A DNA stretch of 64,000 nt from Hyphomonadaceae bacterium (GTDB lineage: Bacteria > Pseudomonadota > Alphaproteobacteria > Caulobacterales > Hyphomonadaceae). The DNA is taken from assembly GCA_024742355.1 (NCBI GenBank), contig JANSYM010000006.1, positions 124,001 through 188,000 on the forward strand, in the 5' to 3' direction. The position numbers and the translations under genes are program-made. This document shows positions 26,286-33,920 of this stretch, in pieces (positions within the stretch are counted from its first letter, which is position 1; each line of letters begins with the position of its first letter). Under the pieces are notes generated by a model, which searched no databases, had not been told where the DNA came from, and worked only from the letters and a program-made list of their open reading frames with translations.

Positions 26286-26744
26286 ATGGTACCTCGCGCT
26301 CCAAACTCCCCCGTCCCATTGGACATCTGCCATCTGGCCAAGGCGATCGAAGCGGTCGGTGACCGCTGGACCTTGCTGATCCTGCGATCTTCACTTTTCG
26401 GTGTCCGCCGATTTGATGATTATCAGAAGGAACTGGGCATTCCGCGCACGGTTCTCTCTGGCCGCCTGTCCAAGCTGGTAGCGGCGGGCGTGATGGCGAA
26501 ACAGCCCTATAAGGAAGAAGGCAAGCGCGCGCGCCCGGAATATGTGCTGACCGACGCCGGCGAGGCGCTGCGTCCGGTCCTCATGGGTCTCACCCAATGG
26601 GGCGATGACTGGCTCGCCGATGGTGCGACGCCGCCAATCAGCTTCACGCATGCGAAAAGCCGTCAGAGCGTCCGCCCTGCCTTCGTGGATGAAGATGGCA
26701 ATGAAACGAAACTGAGCGAGATGCGCGTGTCGCTGCGGCGCTAG
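26286..26744 (+). CDS. HxlR family winged-helix regulator
   Basis: DNA-binding regulator of about 152 residues in the HxlR/MarR-like group. Core: CHLAKAIEAVGDRWTLLILRSS, then FDDYQKELGIPRTVLSGRLSKLVAAGVM and the wing with ARPEYVLTDAGEAL. A Cys sits at the start of the domain, the position used for redox or electrophile sensing in several HxlR members. The start is uncertain: 26286 (MVPRAP) gives a normal length, while 26175 or 26226 would add 20-37 atypical residues and none has a good ribosome site. It is divergent from mdh; its 3'-end overlaps rcdA by 4 bases. Confidence 0.87.
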   Translation: MVPRAPNSPVPLDICHLAKAIEAVGDRWTLLILRSSLFGVRRFDDYQKELGIPRTVLSGRLSKLVAAGVMAKQPYKEEGKRARPEYVLTDAGEALRPVLMGLTQWGDDWLADGATPPISFTHAKSRQSVRPAFVDEDGNETKLSEMRVSLRR

Positions 26745-27286
26745 CGCACTTTGCCCCAAACCCGCAGCGGATCGAAGGCGCCGGTCTCGGCGGCTTTCTG
26801 GAGCTGCGCCAATTGCTCGCCAACCGGGCTCGGGCTGTCAATGACGCCGCCGCCATAGATGGCCGCATCGAGACGGCATATCCGTTCAAACAGGTTTTCC
26901 GAACGCTCAACCAGGTCGAGGAAAACATCGGGCAGGCCACGTCCACGCTGGGCACTGGCATCCAGCGCCGGGTCTTCGCGGCTGATACGATATTTGGACT
27001 GCATCGCATCTTCAGACCGCATATCGCCGTCGCGCACGGCCTTCTGCATGACCAACCAGCTCGCCGCCTGCATCAGGCGTGTGGTCAGTTCCATGCTCCA
27101 GGCGGCATAGGTCAGGCTCGCCTCACGCGGCAGGCTGGCCGACAGCTGGCGGCCCGGTCCGTCCAGGTAAGACGCGGTTTCTTCAACCAGCGCCATGCCA
27201 TCGACAAACACTTTTTCGAACACTTTGCCGTCGGTGAACGACAAGTCGGTCAGCGGCGTCGGCGGGGTTTTGGACTGTTCGACCAT
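26741..27286 (-). CDS. rcdA: Regulator of CtrA degradation RcdA (DUF1465 family)
   Basis: A 181-residue helical-bundle protein of the DUF1465 family, whose characterised member is Caulobacter RcdA, a ClpXP adaptor needed for timed degradation of CtrA and other substrates at the pole. Family features are FEKVFVDGMALVEETASYLD, LTYAAWSMELTTRLMQAASWLVMQKAV and DLVERSENLFERICRLD. The disordered C-terminal tail of about 20 residues fits too. It is followed (in cell-cycle logic) by the TrcR gene 1.4 kb away. The adjacent DUF1192 gene is on the same strand, 66 bases upstream. Confidence 0.88.
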   Translation of the reverse strand: MVEQSKTPPTPLTDLSFTDGKVFEKVFVDGMALVEETASYLDGPGRQLSASLPREASLTYAAWSMELTTRLMQAASWLVMQKAVRDGDMRSEDAMQSKYRISREDPALDASAQRGRGLPDVFLDLVERSENLFERICRLDAAIYGGGVIDSPSPVGEQLAQLQKAAETGAFDPLRVWGKVR

Positions 27287-27352
27287 AAAGATTGCTGCTT
27301 CCAGAATAGACAGAATTCAGGCGATTTTACCTCTGAGCTTCCTTAGAAGACA

Positions 27353-27529
27353 TTAATCGGAGTCGCCAAAAAGCGCATCTGCTGCAGATTTATGCGATTG
27401 CTTTTTGTTCAGTTCCGCCTCGCAGGCCGTGATTTCGGTCTGCAATTCCTGAATTCTCTCCTGCAACTCTTCCACTGACAGACGCTCAAGATCGAGCTTC
27501 TTTTCCGGGATTGGTTCGTCTTCAAACAT
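27353..27529 (-). CDS. DUF1192 family small protein
   Basis: A 58-residue protein found by reading the gap on the minus strand: it begins MFEDEPIPEKKLDLE, has a coiled-coil-like middle (SVEELQERIQELQTEITAC) and ends AADALFGDSD. This is the DUF1192 pattern, common in alphaproteobacteria: acidic start, a short heptad helix, and an A-(D/E)-ALF end. Function is unknown. It lies between rcdA and the divergent quinone oxidoreductase gene; the stop is TAA at 27353-27355. It is easily missed because it is short. Confidence 0.85.
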   Translation of the reverse strand: MFEDEPIPEKKLDLERLSVEELQERIQELQTEITACEAELNKKQSHKSAADALFGDSD

Positions 27530-27599
27530 GATCTGCCCTTTCCCAATTCGACACGCTGGCCCTATGTGGGGAGGAAGACAGAAATTTCAGGAGAGTCAA

Positions 27600-28583
27600 A
27601 TGGCGGAAACGATGTGGGCTGTGGTGGTTGATGATGATGCCCCGCTCAAACTGGCGGATGTCGAGAAACCGGAATGCGGGCCGGAGGATGTGCTGGTCGA
27701 AATCATGACCGCTGGCCTCAATCGCGCCGATCTCGTGCAGCGCCGCGGCATGTACCCGCCGCCGCCCGGCGCGTCTGAGATCATGGGCCTGGAATGCTCC
27801 GGCACGATTGTCGCGCGCGGAGCCAATGTCACAGATTGGGCCGTTGGCGACCGGGTCTGCGGCCTGATGGCCGGCGGCGGCTATGCCGAGTTCGCGGTGA
27901 TCGACCAGGGCTCGCTGTTCAAAATGCCGGATACGATGAGCTTCGAAGAGGCCGGCGCCCTGCCCGAAGTGATGATGACCGTCTGGGCCAACATTTTCGA
28001 TCGCTGCCAGTTCAAGGCGGGCGAAAGCCTGCTCATTCATGGTGGCACCAGCGGCATTGGGACGATGGCGATCCAGATGGCGAAACATGCTGGCGCTGCC
28101 AAAATCATGATCACGGCGGGAACCGCAGAGAAATGCGCCTATGCGGAACAGCTTGGCGCTGATATTGCGATCAATTATCGCGACCAGGACTTTGAAGCGA
28201 TCGTCCGCGATGCTGGCGGCGCAGATGTCATTCTCGACATGGTCGGCGGCGATTATGTGCAGAAAAATATCTCTGCCGCGAAGGTTGGCGGGCGCATCGT
28301 CAATATCGCCTATATGCAGGGCCCGCAGGTGCAGGTGAACCTGATGCCACTGATGCTCAAACGCCTGGTCCTGACCGGCACGACGCTGCGGGCACGCCCG
28401 AATGATGACAAGCGACGCATTCGCGACGCCATTCTGGCCGATTTCTGGCCGGCCGTACTGTCAGGCGGGATCAAGCCGGTGATCGACACCGTCTATCCAT
28501 TCGACCAGGCCGAGCAGGCACAGGCGCACATGGCCAAAGGCGGCCATATCGGCAAAATCCTGCTCTCAAGACAGCAGACTTAG
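27600..28583 (+). CDS. NAD(P)H-quinone oxidoreductase, zinc-independent MDR (PIG3/QOR type)
   Basis: Cytosolic reductase of the zinc-independent medium-chain group, 327 residues. It reduces quinones or enones with NAD(P)H. It has GLNRADLVQRRGMYPPPPGA near the start, PEVMMTVWANIF before the Rossmann part, HGGTSGIGTMAIQMAKHAGA as the cofactor loop, and DVILDMVGGDYVQKN later; no zinc-ligand Cys set is present. AGGAG is 6 bases before ATG 27600. Divergent from the DUF1192 gene. Confidence 0.92.
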   Translation: MAETMWAVVVDDDAPLKLADVEKPECGPEDVLVEIMTAGLNRADLVQRRGMYPPPPGASEIMGLECSGTIVARGANVTDWAVGDRVCGLMAGGGYAEFAVIDQGSLFKMPDTMSFEEAGALPEVMMTVWANIFDRCQFKAGESLLIHGGTSGIGTMAIQMAKHAGAAKIMITAGTAEKCAYAEQLGADIAINYRDQDFEAIVRDAGGADVILDMVGGDYVQKNISAAKVGGRIVNIAYMQGPQVQVNLMPLMLKRLVLTGTTLRARPNDDKRRIRDAILADFWPAVLSGGIKPVIDTVYPFDQAEQAQAHMAKGGHIGKILLSRQQT

Positions 28584-28648
28584 GCTTCCAATATTGGCCG
28601 GCTCCGGTTATATAGAGCGGGTTAGGTAGTTTCATGCCAGAAACCTGA

Positions 28649-28674
28649 CCGCCCGAGACCCACGTCTCGGGCGG
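28649..28674. terminator. Strong hairpin between quinone oxidoreductase and trcR
   Basis: CCGCCCGAGAC (28649-28659), loop CCAC, GTCTCGGGCGG (28664-28674): a perfect 11-bp stem. There is only a weak T-rich follow-up (CATTTC), so it may be an imperfect terminator of the upstream gene or a leader structure 35 bases before the trcR start. Confidence 0.5.
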
Positions 28675-28709
28675 CTGCATTTCTGGCCTTTGGTCCAAAG
28701 GAGCACCCC

Positions 28710-29402
28710 ATGGCCGATATTTTGATGCCCAAGGCAACCGCGGTCTGGTTGATCGACAACACCACGCTGACCTTTGATCAGATTGCTGACCTGTGCGGCC
28801 TGCACCATCTGGAAGTCAAAGGCATTGCTGATGGCGACGTCGCCGAGAACATGCGCGGCGTTGACCCGATCTCGGGCGGCGAGTTGACGCGTGAGGAAAT
28901 CCAGAAAGGCGAAGACGATCCGGATTATCGCCTGAAGACGGCGCCTTCCAAGATCGCCCACATCCCGCAGCCAAAACGCAAAGGCGCGCGCTATACACCC
29001 GTTGCTCGCCGCGGTGACAAGCCGGACGCCATTGCCTGGTTCATCCGCAACCACCCGGAAGTGACCGATCCGCAAATCTCGAAACTGATCGGCACGACCA
29101 AGGCGACCATCACCAATGTCCGCGACAAGACGCACTGGAACAGCCAGAACATTAAACCGGTCGACCCGGTCACGCTCGGCTTGTGTTCGCAGATTGAGCT
29201 TGACGAGGTGATCTCCAAAGCCTCCAGCCGCCGTCGCAAGATGGATGCGGAAAAAGCCGCCCAGGAGGAAGGTCCAGGCCTCGCACCGGCTGCAGATGTC
29301 GAACAACCAGACGCGGCAGCTGAGCCCTTCGCGGCGCCAGAGCCAGAAGCCGACACGAGCGAACCATCCGCTGACGACGTGTTCAGCGCGTTCAAGAACT
29401 AA
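28710..29402 (+). CDS. trcR: DUF1013 family cell-cycle regulator TrcR
   Basis: A 230-residue DUF1013 protein, a family restricted largely to alphaproteobacteria and named TrcR (cell-cycle transcriptional regulator) in current annotation. The conserved N-terminal region has ATAVWLIDNTTLTFDQIAD, a helix-turn-helix-like segment (HPEVTDPQISKLIGTTKAT) near the middle, and a conserved IAWFIRNHPE. The last 60 residues are acidic and Ala-rich (AAEPFAAPEPEADTSE), unlike the core. AAAGGAG precedes the ATG by about 8 bases. The regulatory target is unknown here; DNA binding is inferred. Confidence 0.88.
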   Translation: MADILMPKATAVWLIDNTTLTFDQIADLCGLHHLEVKGIADGDVAENMRGVDPISGGELTREEIQKGEDDPDYRLKTAPSKIAHIPQPKRKGARYTPVARRGDKPDAIAWFIRNHPEVTDPQISKLIGTTKATITNVRDKTHWNSQNIKPVDPVTLGLCSQIELDEVISKASSRRRKMDAEKAAQEEGPGLAPAADVEQPDAAAEPFAAPEPEADTSEPSADDVFSAFKN

Positions 29403-29482
29403 ACGGGCGCGCACCGCGCATCTGATCTCAATTCTCGTTCCGTCTGCGTCCGACCCGCAGCGGCCACGTATGGGGAAGCCTT

Positions 29483-30427
29483 ATGGGCAGACAAAGAAAA
29501 CGCAAAGGCGATCCGGTGCATGGCTGGCTTGCCGTCGACAAGCCTGTCGACGTCTCTTCGACCCGGGTGGTCGGCATCCTGAAACGCCTGTTCAATGCGC
29601 AAAAGGCCGGCCATGGCGGCACGCTCGATCCACTCGCCGACGGCATCCTGCCAATCGCCTTCGGCGAGGCCACCAAGACGGCGCAATGGGCAATGGATTG
29701 CGACAAGGAATATGTCTTCACCATCGAGTGGGGCCGTTCCACCGCCAGCCAGGACAAGGAAGGCGAAGTTATCGCAAGCTCTGACGTGCGCCCGACGCGC
29801 GAACAGATCGAGACCGTGCTGCCGGATTTTGTCGGGGACATTCAGCAGGTTCCGCCCAAATACTCCGCCATCAAGGTCGCTGGCGAACGGGCCTATGACC
29901 TTGCCCGTGATGGTGAGGAATTCGAGATCCCGTCTCGCGAAGTGACCGTTTACGAGGCTGAACTGATGGACACGGCCGACGCCGATCATGCGACCTTTCG
30001 TGTGGTCTCCGGCAAAGGCTTCTACATTCGAGCTCTCGCCCGCGACCTTGCCACGGCGCTCGCGGCTGAAGGCCATGTCAGCCAATTGCGCCGCACGCGC
30101 GTTGGCGCCCTGGACCAGGATAACGCCATCACGCTCGCCGCGCTGGAGGCGCTGGCAGAGGATCGCGAGGCTCTTAAGTCCCGTTTGTTGCCACTAGAAA
30201 CGGTCCTCGATGATGTCCCGCATATCGCCATCGATGCGGGCGACGCCGCGGCGCTCAAGCAGGGCCGCGAGATCGTCCTTTTACCGCACCTTGTTGAGCA
30301 ATGGCGCAGCGAAGCCGAGCAGTTCGGATCGGAGCGCCTCGCACTCTGCAGAAATGACGGGAATGCCGTCGCTCTCGGCGAGGTCCGCGCCGGCCGATTC
30401 CAGCCCAAGAAAGTGTTTCAACTTTAA
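29483..30427 (+). CDS. truB: tRNA pseudouridine(55) synthase TruB
   Basis: Forms pseudouridine at position 55 of tRNAs in the T-loop. The 314 residues include the start KGDPVHGWLAVDKPVDVSS, KAGHGGTLDPLADGILPIA (with catalytic Asp), VGDIQQVPPKYSAIKVAGERAY, and the later RVVSGKGFYIRALARDLA; the C-terminal part matches the RNA-binding region. The ATG at 29483 has GGGGAAG upstream; an earlier ATG in another frame is ignored. No rbfA or rpsO gene lies beside it, which is the usual neighbourhood, so the gene is separate here. Confidence 0.95.
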   Translation: MGRQRKRKGDPVHGWLAVDKPVDVSSTRVVGILKRLFNAQKAGHGGTLDPLADGILPIAFGEATKTAQWAMDCDKEYVFTIEWGRSTASQDKEGEVIASSDVRPTREQIETVLPDFVGDIQQVPPKYSAIKVAGERAYDLARDGEEFEIPSREVTVYEAELMDTADADHATFRVVSGKGFYIRALARDLATALAAEGHVSQLRRTRVGALDQDNAITLAALEALAEDREALKSRLLPLETVLDDVPHIAIDAGDAAALKQGREIVLLPHLVEQWRSEAEQFGSERLALCRNDGNAVALGEVRAGRFQPKKVFQL

Positions 30428-30518
30428 GCCGTTCTGCCCGGCCAGACTTGACCCGGCGGAACAAAACTTGCACCTGTCCCGCTCATCTCAGGGGCGCGAG
30501 TAATCAAGAGGTAGTTTC

Positions 30519-31823
30519 ATGCGTGTTGCAATGATTGGTACAGGCTATGTGGGCCTTGTCAGCGGAGCCTGTTTTGCGGATTTCGGCCACGTCGTGACCT
30601 GCGTCGACAAGGATGCCAGCAAGATTGAACGGCTGCATCAGAACATCATGCCGATCTATGAGCCGGGGCTCGATACGCTGGTCGAAAAGAACGTCAAGGA
30701 AGAGCGCCTGTTCTTCACCACCGACGCCAAGGAAGCGATCGCTGATGCGGACGCGGTGTTCATCGCTGTGGGTACGCCGTCGCGCCGCGGCGACGGTCAT
30801 GCTGACCTGTCCTATGTCTATGCAGCTGCTGAAGAAATTGCCGAGCTGATCGACGGCTTCACCATGATTGTCACCAAGTCGACTGTCCCGGTCGGCACTG
30901 GCGATGAGGTTGAGGACATTATCCGCAAGAAACGCCCGGACGCTGATTTTGCTGTCGTCTCCAACCCTGAATTCCTGCGCGAAGGCGCAGCGATCAAGGA
31001 CTTCAAGATTCCCGACCGTGTCGTTGTCGGGACCGATAGCGAGCGCGCCCGCGAACTTATGCGTGAACTGTATCGCCCGCTATTCCTGAACGAGACGCCA
31101 ATCCTGTTCACGGCCCGGCGTACGTCCGAGCTGATCAAATATGCGGCCAACGCCTTCCTGGCCGTGAAAATCACCTTCATCAACGAGATGGCCGACCTGT
31201 GCGAAGCGGTTGGCGCGAATGTGCAGGAAGTCTCTCGCGGCATCGGCCTCGATGGACGGATCGGCAACAAGTTCCTGAATGCCGGGCCTGGTTATGGCGG
31301 CTCCTGCTTCCCAAAAGATACGCTGGCGCTGACCAAGACGGCCAATGACAACAATACGCCCGTGCGCATTGTCGACACCGTCGTCGAGGTCAATGCAGCG
31401 CGCAAGAAAGCCATGGCCGGTAAAGTCATCCAGGCTATGGGCGGCGACGTTTCCGGCAAGACAATCGGCGTGCTCGGCCTCGCCTTCAAACAGAACACTG
31501 ACGATATGCGCGATGCCCCGAGCCTCGATATCATCCCTGCCCTGATCGAAGCCGGTGCAACGATCAAGGCGTTCGACCCGGAAGCCATGGAAGAAGCTGC
31601 CAAGCTGATGGACGGTCTCAACTATGTCGAAAACGCCTATGAAGCGGTCGACGGCGCCGATGCGATGGTCATTCTGACAGAATGGGATCAATTCCGGGCG
31701 CTGGATCTCGAGCGAATCAAGGCATCTCTGAGCAGCGACATTGTCGTCGACCTGCGCAACATTTACAGCCCGGAAGATATGGCCAAACGCGGATTTGAAT
31801 ACAGCTCGATCGGACGGCCATAA
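30519..31823 (+). CDS. ugd: UDP-glucose 6-dehydrogenase
   Basis: NAD-dependent enzyme that oxidises UDP-glucose to UDP-glucuronate, a precursor of surface polysaccharides. The 434 residues include AMIGTGYVGLVSGACFADFGH (the Rossmann start), VSNPEFLREGAAIKDF, GLDGRIGNKFLNAGPGYGG and the catalytic Cys in GYGGSCFPKDTLAL, and LGLAFKQNTDDMRDAPS with the final UDP-binding region. AGAGG lies about 9 bases upstream of the ATG. The single gene is followed by the transaldolase-like gene 30 bases later, possibly cotranscribed. Confidence 0.96.
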   Translation: MRVAMIGTGYVGLVSGACFADFGHVVTCVDKDASKIERLHQNIMPIYEPGLDTLVEKNVKEERLFFTTDAKEAIADADAVFIAVGTPSRRGDGHADLSYVYAAAEEIAELIDGFTMIVTKSTVPVGTGDEVEDIIRKKRPDADFAVVSNPEFLREGAAIKDFKIPDRVVVGTDSERARELMRELYRPLFLNETPILFTARRTSELIKYAANAFLAVKITFINEMADLCEAVGANVQEVSRGIGLDGRIGNKFLNAGPGYGGSCFPKDTLALTKTANDNNTPVRIVDTVVEVNAARKKAMAGKVIQAMGGDVSGKTIGVLGLAFKQNTDDMRDAPSLDIIPALIEAGATIKAFDPEAMEEAAKLMDGLNYVENAYEAVDGADAMVILTEWDQFRALDLERIKASLSSDIVVDLRNIYSPEDMAKRGFEYSSIGRP

Positions 31824-31853
31824 CCTCCCCCCTCAATCATTGGAGCCTAAGCC

Positions 31854-32504
31854 ATGAAATTCTTTGTCGACACTGCCGACACGTCGGAAATCAAGGAGCT
31901 TGCGGCCACCGGCTTGATTGATGGCGTTACCACCAATCCATCCCTGATCACCAAGTCGGGGCGCGACTTCAAGGAAGTCATCGCCGAGATTTGCGATCTC
32001 ACCGATGGTCATGTCAGCGCCGAGGTTGTGGCCACCGAATGGGAAGCCATGGTCGCCGAAGGCAAAAAGCTGCAAGCCATTGCCTCGAACGTTGCGGTCA
32101 AACTGCCGCTGACCATGGATGGCTTGCGCGCTTGCCGCGAATTGTCCGACATGGGCACGGCGGTCAACGTCACGCTGTGCTTCTCGGCCAATCAGGCCCT
32201 GCTCGCAGCGAAAGCCGGTGCCGCCTATATCTCACCCTTCATCGGACGTCTCGACGATATCAATATTGATGGCATGGAGCTGATCGAGGATATCCGTCTG
32301 ATCTATGACAATTACATGTTCGAGACCGAGATCCTGGCCGCGTCCATCCGCAGTGCCAATCATGTGCGACTGTCAGCGCTGGCTGGCGCCGATGTCGCCA
32401 CGGTGCCGCCAAACGTCCTCAAAGGCCTCGCCAATCACCCGCTGACCGACAAAGGCCTCGCGGCCTTCCTGGCCGATGCGGAAAAAGGCGGTGTGAAGGT
32501 TTAG
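31854..32504 (+). CDS. fsa: Fructose-6-phosphate aldolase / transaldolase-like protein
   Basis: Small (216 residues) transaldolase-family protein of the FSA/TalC branch, cytosolic. It makes or splits fructose 6-phosphate, or acts as a transaldolase; the two cannot be separated by sequence here. Marks: [36 protein letters not shown], the Schiff-base lysine in [13 protein letters not shown], and [17 protein letters not shown] with [18 protein letters not shown] precedes the ATG by a few bases. A terminator follows at 32526, before convergent nrdB. Confidence 0.92.
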   Translation: MKFFVDTADTSEIKELAATGLIDGVTTNPSLITKSGRDFKEVIAEICDLTDGHVSAEVVATEWEAMVAEGKKLQAIASNVAVKLPLTMDGLRACRELSDMGTAVNVTLCFSANQALLAAKAGAAYISPFIGRLDDINIDGMELIEDIRLIYDNYMFETEILAASIRSANHVRLSALAGADVATVPPNVLKGLANHPLTDKGLAAFLADAEKGGVKV

Positions 32505-32525
32505 AACCTCAGCAACAAGTCAAAG

Positions 32526-32557
32526 AAAAAGGCGCTCAGTTTGAGCGCCTTTTTTTG
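32526..32557. terminator. Bidirectional terminator between fsa-like gene and nrdB
   Basis: GGCGCTCA (32531-32538), loop GTT, TGAGCGCC (32542-32549) with AAAAA on the left and TTTTTTT on the right, so it can end transcription from both convergent genes. Confidence 0.92.
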
Positions 32558-32575
32558 TTCTCTGTTCGGCGTTCG

Positions 32576-33604
32576 CTAGCCCGTGAGCACAGTTTGCGGC
32601 TTGCGCTTGTCGAACATGGACCAGACGCCGGCGTCCCCGTGCCAGTCGCCCTGCGTCGCGCCTTTCGAATATTCGGTCGCCCGGGCTTCGAAGAAGTTCG
32701 CATGCTCAACCCCGTTGAGGATTTCGGTCAGCCACGGGATCGGGTGCTGAGTGATGCCATAGATCGGATCGAGCTTGAGCTGTCCCATGCGCCAGTCGGC
32801 AATATAGCGAATATACTGCTTGATATCTTCCGGCGTCATGCCTTCGACTTCGCCAGCCTCAAAGGCCAGTTCGATGAACTTGTCTTCAAGCTGCACCACG
32901 GTCTCGCAGCATTCGCGAATGCGGTTCTTAACCGGTGTTGTGAGCGCCCCGGTCTCGGCCGCGAACGTGTGGAACATTTTCATCATGCCTTCACAGTGCA
33001 GCGACTCATCGCGCACCGACCAGGACACGATCTGGCCCATGCCCTTCATCTTGTTGAAGCGCGGGAAATTCATCAGCATCGCAAACGACGCGAACAGTTG
33101 CAGGCCTTCGGTAAAGCCGCCAAACACCGCCATCGAGGTCAGGATATCGGCTTCCGTGTCGGTGCCGAACTGGCCGAGATAATCATGTTTCGCCGCCATT
33201 TCCTCATACTCCATGAAGGCGGAGAATTCAGAATCCGGCATGCCGATCGTCTCGAGCAGAAGCGCGTAGGCGGCAATGTGCACCGTCTCCATGTTCGAGA
33301 AGGCTGCCAGCATCATGCGCACCTCAACCGGCTTAAACAGCGGCATATAGTGTTCCATATAATTGGCGCCGACTTCGACATCCGACTGGGTGAAGAAGCG
33401 GAAAATCTGGGTCAGCAGATTACGCTCCTTGTCATTCAGCTTGTTGACCCAGTCTTTGCAGTCCTCGCCGAGCGGCACTTCTTCCGGCAGCCAGTGCACC
33501 TGCTGCTGCAGTTTCCAGAAATCATAAGCCCACGCATAGCGGAAAGGCTTATAGGATTTCGATGGTGTCATCAGTCCGGGAAGTTTCTGAATACTGTCGG
33601 CCAT
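32576..33604 (-). CDS. nrdB: Ribonucleotide reductase beta subunit, class Ia
   Basis: Small subunit that houses the diiron-tyrosyl radical for reduction of ribonucleotides to deoxyribonucleotides. The 342 residues carry the ligand set: VHWLPEEVPLGEDCKDW, the METVHIAAYALLLE run (Glu, His and the radical Tyr), EGLQLFASFAMLMN and VRDESLHCEGMMKMF. ATG 33604 gives the normal start (MADSIQKLPG); a longer form would overlap the upstream repeat. A near-perfect NrdR box lies 26-41 bases upstream of the ATG. nrdA is 5.5 kb upstream on the same strand rather than adjacent. Confidence 0.95.
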   Translation of the reverse strand: MADSIQKLPGLMTPSKSYKPFRYAWAYDFWKLQQQVHWLPEEVPLGEDCKDWVNKLNDKERNLLTQIFRFFTQSDVEVGANYMEHYMPLFKPVEVRMMLAAFSNMETVHIAAYALLLETIGMPDSEFSAFMEYEEMAAKHDYLGQFGTDTEADILTSMAVFGGFTEGLQLFASFAMLMNFPRFNKMKGMGQIVSWSVRDESLHCEGMMKMFHTFAAETGALTTPVKNRIRECCETVVQLEDKFIELAFEAGEVEGMTPEDIKQYIRYIADWRMGQLKLDPIYGITQHPIPWLTEILNGVEHANFFEARATEYSKGATQGDWHGDAGVWSMFDKRKPQTVLTG

Positions 33605-33629
33605 TGCGTTACCCCTGCAAATCTCATCA

Positions 33630-33645
33630 ACACCATATATAGTGT
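33630..33645. promoter_or_regulatory. NrdR box upstream of nrdB
   Basis: ACACCATATATAGTGT matches the NrdR consensus (acaCwAtATaTwGtgt) at nearly all positions. NrdR represses nrd genes in response to nucleotide status. I found no second box at a helical spacing here. Confidence 0.8.
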
Positions 33646-33920
33646 CTGTAGTCGGCCTTGCACGCAAGATGTATCCTGCGCCCCAGCGTCATTTCTCCAC
33701 AGGCTGCCCACAGGAAATCGATTGTTAACTTCGAATCGGAGATGGAACTGTGAGTAGACGTGGACGCTGGTTCTCTAGGCCCTCGTCCTGAGCGAAGTCG
33801 AAGGATCAAGGGCCGTGCGCCTCGTTAGCCCGCCTCGTCCTTTGACCCCCGATCGCGTCGAGGGCAGGATTCGCTCAGGATGAGGCTCAAAGAGGACGTC
33901 TCACCTCGTCACCAACCCCA
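33646..33920. repeat. Gap between nrdB and lpxR-like gene carrying an inverted repeat
   Basis: The gap holds the upstream part of the nrdB promoter and then a palindromic repeat at 33781-33885: CCTCGTCCTGAGCGAA (33781-33796) faces TTCGCTCAGGATGAGG (33870-33885), 15 of 16 bases paired, with further partial inner complementarity. It resembles short dispersed intergenic repeats known in alphaproteobacteria. I see no gene here. Confidence 0.7.

Noticed and set aside
28649-28674. A riboswitch upstream of trcR
   Set aside because: There is only one simple stem with no conserved ligand-binding core; listed as a hairpin instead.
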